Positions 36,207 through 47,397 of a stretch of 64,000 bases of DNA are shown piece by piece; the stretch's first letter is position 1, and the number at the start of each line of letters is the position of its first letter. Where the stretch lies: positions 42,670,107 to 42,734,106 of the forward strand of contig CM042091.1 in assembly GCA_023512835.1 (NCBI GenBank), read 5' to 3'. The translations under genes and the position numbers were made by a program. Source of the DNA: Taxillus chinensis (taxonomy: Eukaryota > Streptophyta > Magnoliopsida > Santalales > Loranthaceae). The notes beneath the pieces are model-generated. The model did not search any database. It was not told the origin of the DNA and was given only the letters and a program-made list of their open reading frames with translations.

Positions 36207-37969
36207 ATGGAAGAAGAGACTGAGCATGAAAAAGAAAAGAAAGATGAGAACACAAACTTAGAGAAGTCTAATGAAGAAGAGAAGGAAGAGTCCAATCCTG
36301 GAGAAGATTCAACTAAAAAGACCAGGAGGACATGGTCCAGTGTGCATGACACGGATCAGATCCTTGGTGATCCCCAAGCAGGTGTAACTACCAGGAGAAA
36401 GTTTACAGGGGCTACTGCACTGCTCTCTCAAATAGAGCCAAAAACAGTTGGAGAAGAAGTAGAGGATGAAGCTTGGATCATAGCAATAAATGATGAGCTG
36501 GACCAAATTGAAAAGAACAAGACATGGGAGCTGGTTCCTAGATCAAAGAGCAAAAATGTCATCGGAACAAAGTGGGTGTTCAGAAATAAACTGAATGAAA
36601 ATGGCAAGATTGTTAGGAACAAGGCTAGACAACTATGCAAGGGATATTCTCAGATTGAGGGTATAAATATTGATAAAACATTTGCACCAGTGGCAAGGCT
36701 AGAAACGATCAAGATGTTTCTTGCATTGGCAGGACATAAGAGGTTTAAAGTCTATCAAATGGATGTGAAATCTGCATTTCTGAATGAATTGCTAAAAGAG
36801 GAACTTTATATTAAGCAACTAGATGGAGTACAGATTGCTGATGATGAGACACATGTGTGCAGGTTAAAAAAAGCTTTGTATGGCCTGAAGCAGGCTCCTA
36901 GAGCATGGTATAGCCGACTAGATGGGTATTTATAAAGGATGAATTTCAGTAGAGGAATAGTGGATCATAACTTGTATATACTAAATTCAGACAGAGGTCA
37001 GCTGGCTACCATAGTCTATGTAGATGATATTATATTTCGAGGAAGTCACTTAGGATTATTTGAAGAATTTGCCAAGAAAATGAGTGATGAATTTGAAATG
37101 TCTTTCATAAGAGAATTAACATACTTCTTGGGATAACAGATCAGGCAGATTGTTGAAGGAATCTTTATATCACAACACAAGTATGCCAAAGAACTATTAA
37201 AGAAGTATGGTATGAATGATAGCAGGCCTATTGGAACACCAATGGCTATAGGATGCAAATTACACAAAGATCAGGAAGGCGTGAGTGTAAATAAGAAAGA
37301 GTATCGAGGCATGATTGGAAGCCTCTTATACATTACAGCCACCCGACCTGATCTTATGCAAGCTGTGTGTCAAGCAAGTAGATATCAAGTAGACCTGAAT
37401 CTTATCCTACTTGCTCGCAGTTAAGCGAATTCTCAAATACCTACAAGGTACACTGGAAATGGGACAGTGGTATCCATCTAAGGATTCAATTGAACTACAG
37501 GCTTACACTGATGCAGACTGGGCTGAAAATATTGATGATAGACGTTCTACTAGTGGCTACAGTTTTTATCTGGGTTCAAAGTGTGTTGCATGGTTGAGCC
37601 GTAAACAGAACAGTGTGCTTGCAGCACAGCCAAAGCTGAATATGTGGCTGCACATGCTGCATGTACTCAAGTGGTATGGATGAACACTCAACTGTCAGAC
37701 TTAGGAGTGGATATGGAGTTACCTGTCAACACTTGGTGTGACAACCAAAGTGCAATTAATATTAGAAGGAATCTCATTCAGCATTCAAAGACAGAGCACA
37801 TCGACTACAGATACCACTACATCAAAGAACAAGTGGAAGAGGGAAATATACAACTGGTGTATGTTCCAACTCAGGAGCAAACTGCTGATATTCTCACCAA
37901 ACCTCTATCCATCGACTTGTTTGATACACACAGACGCGGGTTGTGTGTGGAGCTTCCTCCCTCCACCTA
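36207..37969 (+). pseudogene. Copia reverse transcriptase and RNase H
   Basis: RT motifs are in order: [53 protein letters not shown], then the active site YVDDIIF. RNase H shows AYTDADWAENIDDRRSTSGY and CDNQSAINI, ending TADILTKPLS. Breaks: a stop after DGYL (36933), a stop after YFLG (37134), a frame change near 37420, another near 37640 and a last stop at 37968. Several segments remain open for 60-240 codons, so decay is moderate. The minus-strand copy at 515-3205 is its closest relative here. Confidence 0.9.
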
Positions 37970-38141
37970 ATGGCGTGGAGAGTGTTCCCCCCTCTCAGCT
38001 TTGCAATTGGTTGGCAAAGGGGGAGAAAAATGTTGTGCGCAAGGGGAGTACAGTGGGAAGAGTTCAGGGGGAGCAAAACAATGTTTTCTAGGCTCCTCAA
38101 AGAGTCGAAGGTTTGCGCATCCCGCATGTTGCCAACAATTC

Positions 38142-38154
38142 CAAAAGGGGAGAT
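38142..38154 (+). other. Polypurine tract of the Copia element
   Basis: AAAAGGGGAGAT lies directly before the 3' LTR start at 38155, the expected primer site for plus-strand DNA synthesis. Confidence 0.8.
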
Positions 38155-38970
38155 TGTTGTTCCCGCAAGGTTGAGTTGTCATTGTTGTCAACATTATGCA
38201 GAAATGAAATTCGCAGGGTCGAAGGTCTGGGTCGAAGATTCGTACTTGGTTGGATAACTTCGTAGAGTGATCTCTTAGAGTGAGCTCATAGAGGGAGTCT
38301 ACCTATGTACGTCCTTAACTTGAAGATCTGTAGACTCGTAGCTAGTAGGGTCAAAGGTCGTAGATCAGGCAACTCGAAGGTCGTAGACCAGGAAACTCGA
38401 AGGTCGAAGGTCGTAGACTATCAGACCAAGGAGCTCGAAGCACCCTCGAAGGACCACAGGGTCGAAGCCTTGAAGAGGCACAGGGTCGAAGCCTCAAAGG
38501 GCCACAGGCTCAAAGGTTCGTAGTTTCACAGACCCAAGGTGCAGATAGGTGAAGAGCCGCATCTCACATACTCGAAGCAAAGACTCGTAGAGTTATAGCA
38601 TGCAGGGTCGTAGAGTCGAAGCTCGCAGGGTCGTAGATTGAAGGACCTGTTGCAGAGACCCGTGAACAGTTAATCAACCAAGGCAGAATGCACCTATCAC
38701 TGACTTGAAGACTCGTAAAGCTCAAAGGCTCGTAGAATGAGATGTCAGTTAAGCACTGATTCTGATCTAGCTTCGAAGCCAGAGAGCAGAAGGAAGTTGG
38801 AAGATTATGACTCGGAGAGTCGAAGATGAAGACTCGTAGAAATGCTACGAGGCAATATCTTTGAGGCGTTGGCTAGTCAAAGGAATGGAGCGCGCTGAGA
38901 GGAGCAAAACGTGCTGAAGTTCATCGTTTAAGTAAGTCGCTACCCGGGTAGCGGTTTTAAGTATGCTAAG
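38155..38970 (+). repeat. 3' LTR of the 15-kb Copia element, first part
   Basis: It matches 5' LTR positions 1-816, from TGTTGTTCCCGC to TATGCTAAG. It is then cut by a Tat-type LTR. The last 186 bp (38785-38970) occur again after the insertion at 41994-42180. Confidence 0.92.
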
Positions 38971-41900
38971 TGTCGTACCCCATTTTGACCGGATTAGATC
39001 GCAACCGTACTTGACGAAGGACCACTAAGTGATATAGGATGACATTCGAAGAACAGCGCACTTGACCACACTTGATTCCGAGGAGAAATGAAATGGTTAT
39101 GACAAAAGTACCAAGTTGAATTGGACAACCGGTGGGCAGCCTGCTATTTTATTAATAACTTCCCCGATACTTATTATAATCCAACAAAGTCAATTGCATT
39201 GATTAGATAACATCTTTATCTATCATTTTTAATTGGTTTGAGAATATTCCGGGCTGTATTCAATTAGTTATGATTTTTTAAAGTTGGCAACCAAACCTTG
39301 TACAAATTTGGGGGAGACAGCCAGTGCGCAGCGCACTATTTTGCTAATAACTTTCTCAATACTTATTGGATCTGAATAAAGTCAATTTAATTAGTTAGAT
39401 AACATATTTATCTATCATCTCCAATTGGTTTTAGGGTAATCTGAGTTCTGTGCAATTATCTATGAATTTTTGAATCGGACGGGCAGAATGCTCATTTTAT
39501 CATGTACCTCTGTGCAGTATTTCCCACTTTTCTCCTACGTGTCTGATCCTTTTGGAGTGATTCCACTTTCAGAAGATAGATAACATAATTTCGAGCAAAA
39601 CAAGACCAATTTGGATCTAATCCGAGCTCTGTGGAGAAAGTTATGAATTTTTGAAGTTGCCCCAGAAATCTGCCAATTTTCCACAAATTTTGGTTTTTCA
39701 TATGCATGTTTGTCCCATATTGCCAGTTTTGCTTCTCCTTCGCCCAGTATATATACAAAGAGAGGCCTAAGGAAGAGAGGCCTAAGGAAGCCCAAGTAGA
39801 GGTGCCACATGGCGATCAAGCCCACACATGGAAATTTTTGTGGAAGCCCAAATCCAGTGGTCAAACTTGGTCAAATCCGGACTAAGCCCAAATTTGGCGG
39901 TCAAACTTGGTCAAAATCCAAGCTAAACCCAAATCCAGCGGTCAAACTTGGTCAAATTCGAGCTAAGCCCGTTGATGCGGAATAAACCCAAATCCGGTGG
40001 TCAAACTTGGTCAAATCCGAGCTAAGCCTACTGATGCGGAATAAGGACCTACTGATGCGAATTAAGCCCAAATTCGGTGGTCAAACTTGGTCAAATCCGA
40101 GCTAAGCCCACTGATGCGGAATAAGGCCACTGATCCGAAATAAGCCCAGATCCGGAGGTCAAACCTGGTCAAATCCGAGCTAAGCCCACTGATGCGGAAT
40201 AAGGCCACTGATCCGGAATAAGCCCAGATCCGGAGGTCAAACCTGGTCAAATCCGAGCTAAGCTCATTAGTGCGGAATAAGGACCTATTGATGCGGAATA
40301 AGGCCACTGATCCGGAATAAGCCCAGATCCGGAGGTCAAACCTGGTCAATAATTTTGAAAAACTCCAAAATAGGTCCTCTACAGGTCTGGGAGTGACTCC
40401 AAAGCACCGGGACTCTGAAAAATCCAGAAAATTCTTTTTAAGTGCATTAAAGGCCACCAGTGTCTCGGAACCCCCTTTTTAAGCGTGAGAATTGAGGAGT
40501 CTCCGAATATTAAATTCAAATGTCTCGGAACTCCATTTTTGAGCATAGGGACGGAAGACCTCTATAATTAAATGTCATTTTCCTCGGGACATCACAGTTG
40601 ACCATGGGGACTACATAACTATTAATTCCCAACGGCTCCAATACATCCGGAAATGCATTCCGCCCTTACCCACCAAAGCATCCAGGTACAACAGAGGATT
40701 AAATAATCTCAAACGATTTATTTATTTTCAGGCACTGGACTCCTTTTTCAAAGCACGGGAACTGTGAATTATTATAAATCGTTGGGAACCGAGAATCCCA
40801 TTTTCGAAGTCATTAATTCATTGGAACGATGTAGTTGACTCATGGGGACTGTAAGGCATCCAATAAATGCCGAGGCACGGGCTGTCTCCCCTGGGATTCC
40901 TATAAATAGACTGCCCCAAGAGGCAAGGGGAGGGCATCAATTATCAAGTATCAGATCAAAGGGGCATTGATTATCAATTAAGAGAAAAGAGGAAATTATT
41001 CTAGAGAGGAAAAATCAGAGAGAGATATACTTTTCTTCAAGCGCCTAAAAAGGAGACATTCCAAACCAATGAGGAAGCATTCTGGAAACGTGGGAACTAA
41101 AGACTTAAAGCACGGAAGGAAAGCTGCATTTTTCTTTCTAACCTTTGTGTTTTCAGGGAATCTTTTTGAAGAAAGATTTCCAGGCTCGGCCATAAAACCA
41201 CCCAGGTTCTTTCCTTTTTTTTCTTCATGTTTAAACTGTTAAAACTTCTTTTCTCAAATGTTTTGAAGTGAAACGGTTTCTCTTTTAACTGTCATTACCC
41301 TTTTTCTTTAAAAATAAAAAAGGGACAATCAAAGAACACATTTTCTAGAAAAATTAAAACAGGGCCTGGGCGGTCATAAGGGTTGAGTCCTAGATGCTCA
41401 TATCCTAGTCTGCCTAGGCCAATATCAATTGTGGCAGTATTCTCATATCTCAATTTAAATGATTTTTGTTTTCTTTTCTAAAAAAGAAAATCACTTTTGT
41501 TTTCTAAAAGAAATGCAATACTGTCACATGGGCCTAGATCCCACATTCTTTTTCTAAAATTAGAATGTATTTCTTTTTTATTTGCTGTAAAATTTTTTTT
41601 TTGTTGTTTTAAGGCCTAGATCCTAAAAACTCTCCTTTTTTGAAAATAAAAAAATATAAAAAAATAATTTCTTTTTGAATAATGTAAGCAAACACCCATA
41701 GATGAAGACTAGGTACCAATTGTGGGCGTTGTAGGGGTACAAGAGTTTTTCTTCCTTCCCCACACGTAACCGACTCCCGAACTTAATTCTCTGGAACCGT
41801 AGACCCTTTCTTTGTCTAGGTGCCCAATCACACCTTTAATTTGTTTGGTGGCGACTCTGTGTTTTTCTTCTCTTTAATGGTTTGTGCGAGCCTTGTGCAG

Positions 41901-41987
41901 CGATGACTCTAGGATCAACAAAATGAACTAGCATGGAGTCCTTTCACAAAAGCCAGCAACGAGCCCGATCAAAAACGGGTGATGACA
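38971..41987 (+). mobile_element. Tat/Ogre-like solo LTR, 3.0 kb, in the Copia 3' LTR
   Basis: It begins TGTCGTACCCCATTTTG and ends GGGTGATGACA. A TATAAATA box is at 40901-40908, and a segment TTTGGTGGCGACTCT near the 3' end is shared with the other Tat-like copies at 57930, 63790 and (reverse) 47060. No internal genes or second LTR are present. Flanking bases (CTAAG before, ACTGG after) do not form a TSD. Confidence 0.82.
39885..40350. repeat. Tandem repeat in the Tat-like solo LTR
   Basis: Units of about 60 and 115 bp combine GGTCAAACTTGGTCAAATCCGAGC, TAAGCCCACTGATGCGGAATAAG and GCCACTGATCCGGAATAAGCCC. Later units are the most alike, which points to recent local expansion. Confidence 0.85.
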
Positions 41988-42804
41988 ACTGGAAGCAAAA
42001 GGAAGTTGGAAGATTATGACGCGGAGAGTCGAAGATGAAGACTCATAAAAATGCTACGAGGCAATATCTTTGAGGCGGTGGCTAGTCAAAGGAATGGAGC
42101 GCGCTGCGGAGGAGCAAAACGTGCTAAAGTTCATCGTTTAAGTAAGTCGTTACCCGGGTAGTGGTTTTAAGTATGTTAAGTACTGAAAAACACGTGAATG
42201 TCATCCCAGGGTGGTTTAACATGTTTCAACCGTGAAGATCAAAGGAAGAAACATGCTTAACCCTAGCAGAAGGGTTTCTGACTTTGGCCGACCTATAAAA
42301 GCAAGGAATATACCTGACTTGCAAGTAAGCGCCCATAATATTTTTGAGCAGACAAGAAACGTATCTGAAGAGATAAAAAGGCGATACAGAGTAGTTCATA
42401 CGAAATACAAAGAGAGAGGAAGATTGAAAAAGAGATAACAATGAGTTAATCTGTCTTTCTTCCTCATATATTCAAAGAACAGATCGTGAGTTCAGCAAAA
42501 GGAGTGGTTGAAGGTCGAGCATAACAAACAGCTGAATACGCAGGAGGAGATTGCATTAGACAGTTCTTCACAGTGAGTGAGCTTTGGAGTAATACCGTTT
42601 TTGTATTTACATTTAAAAGAAAAGAGAGTTGATCTTGCATGAGACACCAACATGCCACCCAAACAAGAACCACACCTGTTGGAATACCTCTAAAGTATCA
42701 TACTCTTTAAAACTAAAGGAATAGTTTTAAAGTAACAAATTTACCCCCCTCTCTGTATACACACACGCATACCAAGACAATCACGCTTGGAACCTAGAAT
42801 ATCA
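41988..42804 (+). repeat. 3' LTR of the 15-kb Copia element, second part with extra duplication
   Basis: Bases 41994-42180 repeat 38785-38970. From 42181 the sequence is the missing last 624 bp of the LTR, ending GAATATCA at 42804 before TSD TTATG. The TATA box is at 42293-42300. Confidence 0.9.
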
Positions 42805-43004
42805 TTATGAAATAAGAGAAATAGCAAAGATGTTCCTTAAGAAAGAAGAAGAAACTAAGAATGTTCAGCACATAACTAGTGACTTAGAGACTCTCAAATT
42901 TAAACTTAAGGATAAGGACTACAAAAATAACAATGTGAGGGCCTCTAACAATGCGCTTTCAACTAACATTCAATTTTTAACTGCTCAACTTAAGTCCCTA
43001 AAAG
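42805..43004 (+). pseudogene. Older Copia element, gag fragment right of the nested insertion
   Basis: It continues from 27634. The frame 42830-43015 reads a Lys/Glu/Asn-rich helical stretch (FLKKEEETKNVQH, LKFKLKDKDYKNNN, LSTNIQFLTAQLKSL), like the coiled-coil part of Copia gag. It is cut at 43005 by a hAT-type element. Confidence 0.6.
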
Positions 43005-43604
43005 TAGGGATGTAACTTTAAATCTCCAAACTGTCGAAACCAGTTCAAACCGACCCACCGAAATTGCCAATTTATCAAACCGTTGAAACCGAACAAATAT
43101 CAGATTGGTTTACTTTGAAACCGAATAATATATCAGTTTGGTTTGAGATTTCAAAACCACAGTTTAAACCAAACCAAACCGAATAATATTGTTATTTACT
43201 TATTTTCTATTTTTATTTTATGTTTTAAAATTTTTTATTTAAGATTATTTGCTAATACTTGATATGTTGTATTTGTGAATCATATTATCCAATTTTAAGA
43301 CTTATAATTATAAATTTAACTTATATTAGTATTGATATGCTTACATACTATTTTTTTTATTTTACATCATTTCAATTTTAAGAACTCAAAAATTGATGAA
43401 CTAAACCCACTCAAGCCGATCCAAACTAATAATATTTCAAACCGCCAGTTCAAACCGAACCAAACCAAACCAAATCAGTTCGGTTTGGTTTGGTTTGGTC
43501 CAAGCAACAGGTTTGGTTTGGTTTGATTTTGTCCAAACCAAAACACATCAAATTTGTTTTAAAAATAGCTTAAATCGACTCAAATCGAACCGATTTCACC
43601 CCTA
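43005..43604. mobile_element. Non-autonomous hAT-type element, 600 bp
   Basis: Ends TAGGGATG and, in reverse, TAGGGGTG; flanks CCTAAAAG (42997-43004) and CCTAAAAA (43605-43612) form an 8-bp target duplication with one change, as for hAT elements. The inside is rich in inverted AACCGAACC / GGTTTGGTTT motifs. No transposase. Confidence 0.8.
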
Positions 43605-43612
43605 CCTAAAAA

Positions 43613-43697
43613 AAGAGTTACAAAAGGAAAAAGATCTAAATGAAAAGTAGTAAAACTCAACTGAAATAAATGTCAAGTTTAGATATTAAAGGAATCA
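43613..43697 (+). pseudogene. Older Copia gag, short piece between two insertions
   Basis: About 85 bp of the same gag (KELQKEKDLNEK) between the hAT-type element and the first TRIM. Confidence 0.45.
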
Positions 43698-44108
43698 TGT
43701 AATAGCCCAGCTCACCTGTAGCCTAATATTGTCCGCTTTGGGCCTTGCCCGCACGGTTTTGTTTTTGGTAGGCCCTCGGCCCCCAAAAGGCCTCGTGCTA
43801 GGAGAGGTTTCCACGGCCACTTAAGTAGCCTGTTACGTTCTCCTCCCCAACCGATGAGGGACATTACATCTACCCCCCATCGGAGAACCTAGCGTTTTCA
43901 CTGGCACACCAACCTGGGCCCTGGCTCTGATACCATTTGTAATAGCCCAGCCCACTTGTAGCCCGATATTATCCGCTTTGGGCCTCTCCCACATGATTTT
44001 GCTTTTGGTAGGCCCTCAACCCCCAAAAGGCCTCGAGCTAGGAGAGGTTTCCACAGTCACCTAAGTAGCCTGTTTCATTCTCCTCCCTAACTGATGTGGG
44101 ACATCACA
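43698..44108 (-). mobile_element. TRIM element, complete, 411 bp, minus strand
   Basis: Two 171-bp LTRs (43698-43868 and 43938-44108), both TGTAATAGCCC...ACA on the plus strand, enclose only 69 bp. The inside holds a primer-binding site TGGTATCAGAGC on the minus strand (43924-43935) and a polypurine tract by the other LTR (43869-43880 in reverse). No coding capacity. It is a terminal-repeat retrotransposon in miniature; the flanks AATCA and TCTAT do not match. Confidence 0.9.
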
Positions 44109-44113
44109 TCTAT

Positions 44114-44521
44114 TATGGAGTCTGAGGACTTTGTAAGTCCTATATCGGCTGGGGAGGAGAACGAAGCGTGCCTCATAAGAGGACGTGGATACCTCTCTTA
44201 GCAAAGGCTTTTTGGGGTGCCTATATGGCACTGCTAAGAATAAAACTAGGGATTGGGCTTGGGCCCTAAATCGGACAATATCATGCTACAGGGGACATGG
44301 GCTGTTACAGATGGTATCAAAGCTGGGGACTGGGTCGATATGTCATAGTCCCACTGGGATATGGGCCTCCTAAGGGGGGTGGATTGTGGAGTCTGAGGAC
44401 TTTGCAAGTCCCAAATCGGCTAGGGAGGAGAACGAAGCATGCCTCATAAGAGGACGTGGATACCTCTCCTGGCAAGAGGCCTTTTGGGTGCTTGTATGGC
44501 ACTGCCAAGAATAAAACCGGT
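44114..44521 (+). mobile_element. TRIM element, second copy, plus strand, 3' truncated
   Basis: First LTR 44114-44309 (196 bp), PBS TGGTATCAAAGC at 44312-44323, purine tract about 44371-44383, second LTR from 44385 (TGTGGAGTCTGAGG). The second LTR loses similarity near 44521, about 60 bp early. The LTR is related to that of the neighbouring minus-strand TRIM but about 25 bp longer, so they are two subfamilies in head-to-head order, five bases apart. Confidence 0.85.
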
Positions 44522-44805
44522 TTTATTACTATGAGTGCTGGAGTCATGCAATTCAACAAAAGAAAACTAGATGGATGAGATTACCTAGAAAGACCAATAA
44601 GATCCAACAAAGTTCTTCTAAGAGTCCTAGAAACTCATGTAGATCAAAAAGCCTAGGAACTTTAGCAGTCCTAGAAAGTTTAAAACTGAGTAGAAACACA
44701 TTAGTGCACAAATTTTGAAAATTGATAAAATGTTTAAAATAATCTCCAATGTGGATTGCTAGAAAGGAAACAAAACCTTCTAATGTCATAACTGCATCTT
44801 TTAAC
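44522..44805 (+). pseudogene. Older Copia gag, decayed
   Basis: Stop-rich sequence between the TRIM and the inverted repeat. Positionally it belongs to the older Copia gag; few residues can be read with confidence. Confidence 0.35.
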
Positions 44806-45545
44806 CACCCTAAACAAGTTTGGACACCAAAAGTATAAATATTGTCTTACAGGTGCATTCATGGAGCCTTATTAAAGACCACTTAAAGAAAAAGATCAAT
44901 TCAAGTAAGTGGTATCTAGATAGTGGATGCTTAGAACACATAACGGATAATAAAGATTTACTTGTAAACTCTGAGTTGAAGAAAGGACCATCAGTTATGT
45001 TTGGAGATAACAAGAAAGGTAAGACATTAGGATATGGCACTTCAAGAAATAGTATTGTTTCAATTAAATATATTGAATTAGTTCAAGGATTGAAACATAA
45101 ATCAATTGTGATCAAAGGATTTGATGTTGTGTTGTTATCCCTTGTTCCTTTAAGTTTTACATCTCTTGAGACCTTATCAACAACATGACATTCATTATCA
45201 AGAAAGACAACATCAAATCCTTTATCACACAATTGACTAACACTCAAAAGATTATGTTTCAATCCTTGAATTAATGCAATATATTTAATTGAAACAATAC
45301 TATTTCTTGAAGTGCCATATCCTATTGTCTTACCTTTCTTGTTATCTCCAAACATAACTGATGGTCCTTTCTTCAACTCAGAGTCTACAAGTAAATCTTT
45401 ATTATTAGTCGTGTTATAAGCATCCACTATCTAGATACCGCTAACTTGAATTGATCTTTTTCTTTAAGTGGTCTTTAATAAGGCTCCATGAATGCACCTG
45501 TAAGACAATATTTATACTTGTTGGTGTCCAAACTTGTTTAGGGTG
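44806..45545. repeat. 740-bp inverted repeat (hairpin) derived from a Copia protease region
   Basis: The left arm 44806-45130 and the right arm 45207-45545 are near-identical reverse complements over about 325 bp, with a 76-bp spacer. Each arm codes, in opposite directions, the Copia protease region: WYLDSGCLEH with the DSG motif on the left arm, then KGPSVMFGDNKKGKT and GYGTSRNSIVSIKY. The right arm read in reverse extends further into LLSVSQLCDKGFDVVFL and beyond; the left arm lacks part of this. Transcription through it would give a long hairpin RNA. Confidence 0.92.
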
Positions 45546-46867
45546 ATTCGATCCTTCTAGTCGGGTGAAGTTTGAAGACTCTACATGGTGGTCGGATGAA
45601 GCCTTCTTCACTCAACCAAGTTTAAATTTTGGCGATGGAACCCTTATTTTTGTAGCTCACTTATTTCCTTCTGGACCGAAGTCATTTGATCAAAGAACGG
45701 ACACCAAACACTCAAGTCAAAGAAAAATTTATTGAAAAAATTCAAATTCAAATGGGTGCTTTGCATTTGGATTGAGGTTTTTATGGGATTTAAGAGAGAG
45801 ATTTATCTCTTTTTCAAATTCAAAAAAATAAGGGAGTTACAAGAGATTTAAGAGGAATAAATAGAAATTCAAATTCAAATGTTCAAATGTAGCTTGGGAG
45901 GCTATAAAAGGGGAGCTGCTCCATCATTTGTATCCATCAACTCATCATCCAATTCTTTTCCATCCTATAATTCCATTCCTCACCTAGAGTAGAGAAAGGG
46001 AGAGAGAAGAAGGTTTGGGGTATCTCTTGGAGTTGAAGACAATCTGCTGGGAAAACAAGATCGACCTTGGAATTCTTGGTGTAAATAGGCAAGCTATCCT
46101 TTTGGTTTTTCTATTCCATGTTTTGTAATTTTGTTGTTTTCAATCTAACTATGGAAGCTTAAAAACCCTTGATTAGGGTTAGGATAGAGTTTGATGTAAT
46201 AAATTAATTTATAATGTTTTAATTTAATCTTTTTTACCTTGTGAGTGTTTATTGGATATCTTAGGTTTAAATATAAAATGGATTCTGGCCATTTCATTTT
46301 ATCATATTAGGTATTTATGTGAAGGATTAGAAAATGAAGCATAAGTACTGGAAAAATCAAGATACTCAAACTAGGGGTTGCGTGACATGCGGCAGCGAGT
46401 GTAAGCCTAGGATACCAAGTTAAGAGTGGGCGCGATGCCAACTCTAGACTAAACAACCCAAATCTTAAAGGGTCACCCACCCCCCATGCTAGGGTGTACA
46501 CAGAATTACTGCACTTGGAAAAAGCTAATTCATGCATTAGAGGTTGGGTATTAAATATTATCACAAGGAAAGAATTAGGTTGAACTAAGACATATTCTTG
46601 GGAAAAATACATCAAATGAAATCTTAACTCCAATCACCTTTATCAATCGAACTTATCTCTACTTTAGAAAGCATTTTTCCATATCTCACAATTCTTCAAA
46701 TCAAATTATTTAAATTCAGTTATGTTTTAATATATTTTCACCAAAAATCCCTTTATAAGCTAGTTAAAAATTTCCAATTCTACATCCTTCCCTTGGGTAC
46801 GATATTCAGATTTAAAATCCACTTTATTACTTGTCACGATTTGTACACTTGCAAATTGCCGATCACC
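45546..46867 (+). mobile_element. LTR-like unit, 5' truncated (relative of 58586-60387)
   Basis: It matches the second half of the LTR at 58586-60387, from the GGTCGGATGAAGCCTTCTTCAC segment to GATCACCA at the end. The TATA-type string GCTATAAAAGGGG is near 45902. The left side is cut by the inverted repeat. No coding region. Confidence 0.75.
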
Positions 46868-46879
46868 AGATATACTTGG

Positions 46880-47225
46880 GTTAGATTTCTTAAGTCAAAA
46901 ACCCAAACCTTTGATAACTTAATAGGTCTCTTTAATTAGATAAAGACTTTCATCACTCGATTTCGTATGGGCTCGTATGCTTAGACCCTAGGAGGGCATT
47001 CATGGCCCTAGAGTCATCATTGCTACGGGTACAAACATATCCTATTATGATGAAAAATTTTAAGTTGTTTAGAGTTGCCATCAACCACATGAAGTGGGGT
47101 TAGATCACCTAAAGTATGATTTGCATCTAGAGTTGGGTTTAAGAGTCGGTTACGTATGGAGAAGGATTAATACCCCCACAATGCCTAAAATTGGTACCTA
47201 TCTTGAAAAGGGGAGTTTCTACTTA
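46880..47225 (-). mobile_element. Tat/Ogre-like LTR 3' fragment, minus strand
   Basis: Read in reverse it shows the shared end block: GGTACCAATTTTAGGCATTGTGGGGG, CCATACGTAACCGACTC, TGGCAACTCTA and CGAGCCC...GAGTGATGA. Same family as 41700-41987 and 63660-63930, old and diverged. Confidence 0.75.
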
Positions 47226-47397
47226 TTTTAACTTGGTTAAAAAACGTTTGTTGCATATGAAACCAATGAGTTCTAATGATGAACAATTTTTCCCCGAAGG
47301 GCAGTAAGTAGAGCCATCACTTTGCTTTATTGGTTTTTATACTTTGTTATATTAAAGTTTATTTTTTTTGTTTCTGAAAATATTTAGAATGTAAGAT

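Larger units (their letters stand above)
27635..42804 (+). mobile_element. Copia LTR retrotransposon, about 15.2 kb with nested insertions
   Basis: Boundaries are set by TSD TTATG (27630-27634 and 42805-42809) and TGT...CA LTR ends. Order: 5' LTR, PBS, gag, protease remnant, integrase, reverse transcriptase, RNase H, polypurine tract, 3' LTR. Two later insertions sit inside: a minus-strand solo LTR in gag (29599-32893) and a Tat-type solo LTR in the 3' LTR (38971-41987). Without these the element is about 8.7 kb. Multiple stops and shifts make it non-autonomous. The two LTRs differ at many sites, so it is not recent. It lies inside an older Copia gag. Confidence 0.93.

Noticed and set aside
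43698..44521. Cassandra-type TRIM with a 5S rRNA promoter
   Set aside because: The LTRs share general TRIM features, but I see no 5S rRNA box A / box C sequence in them.
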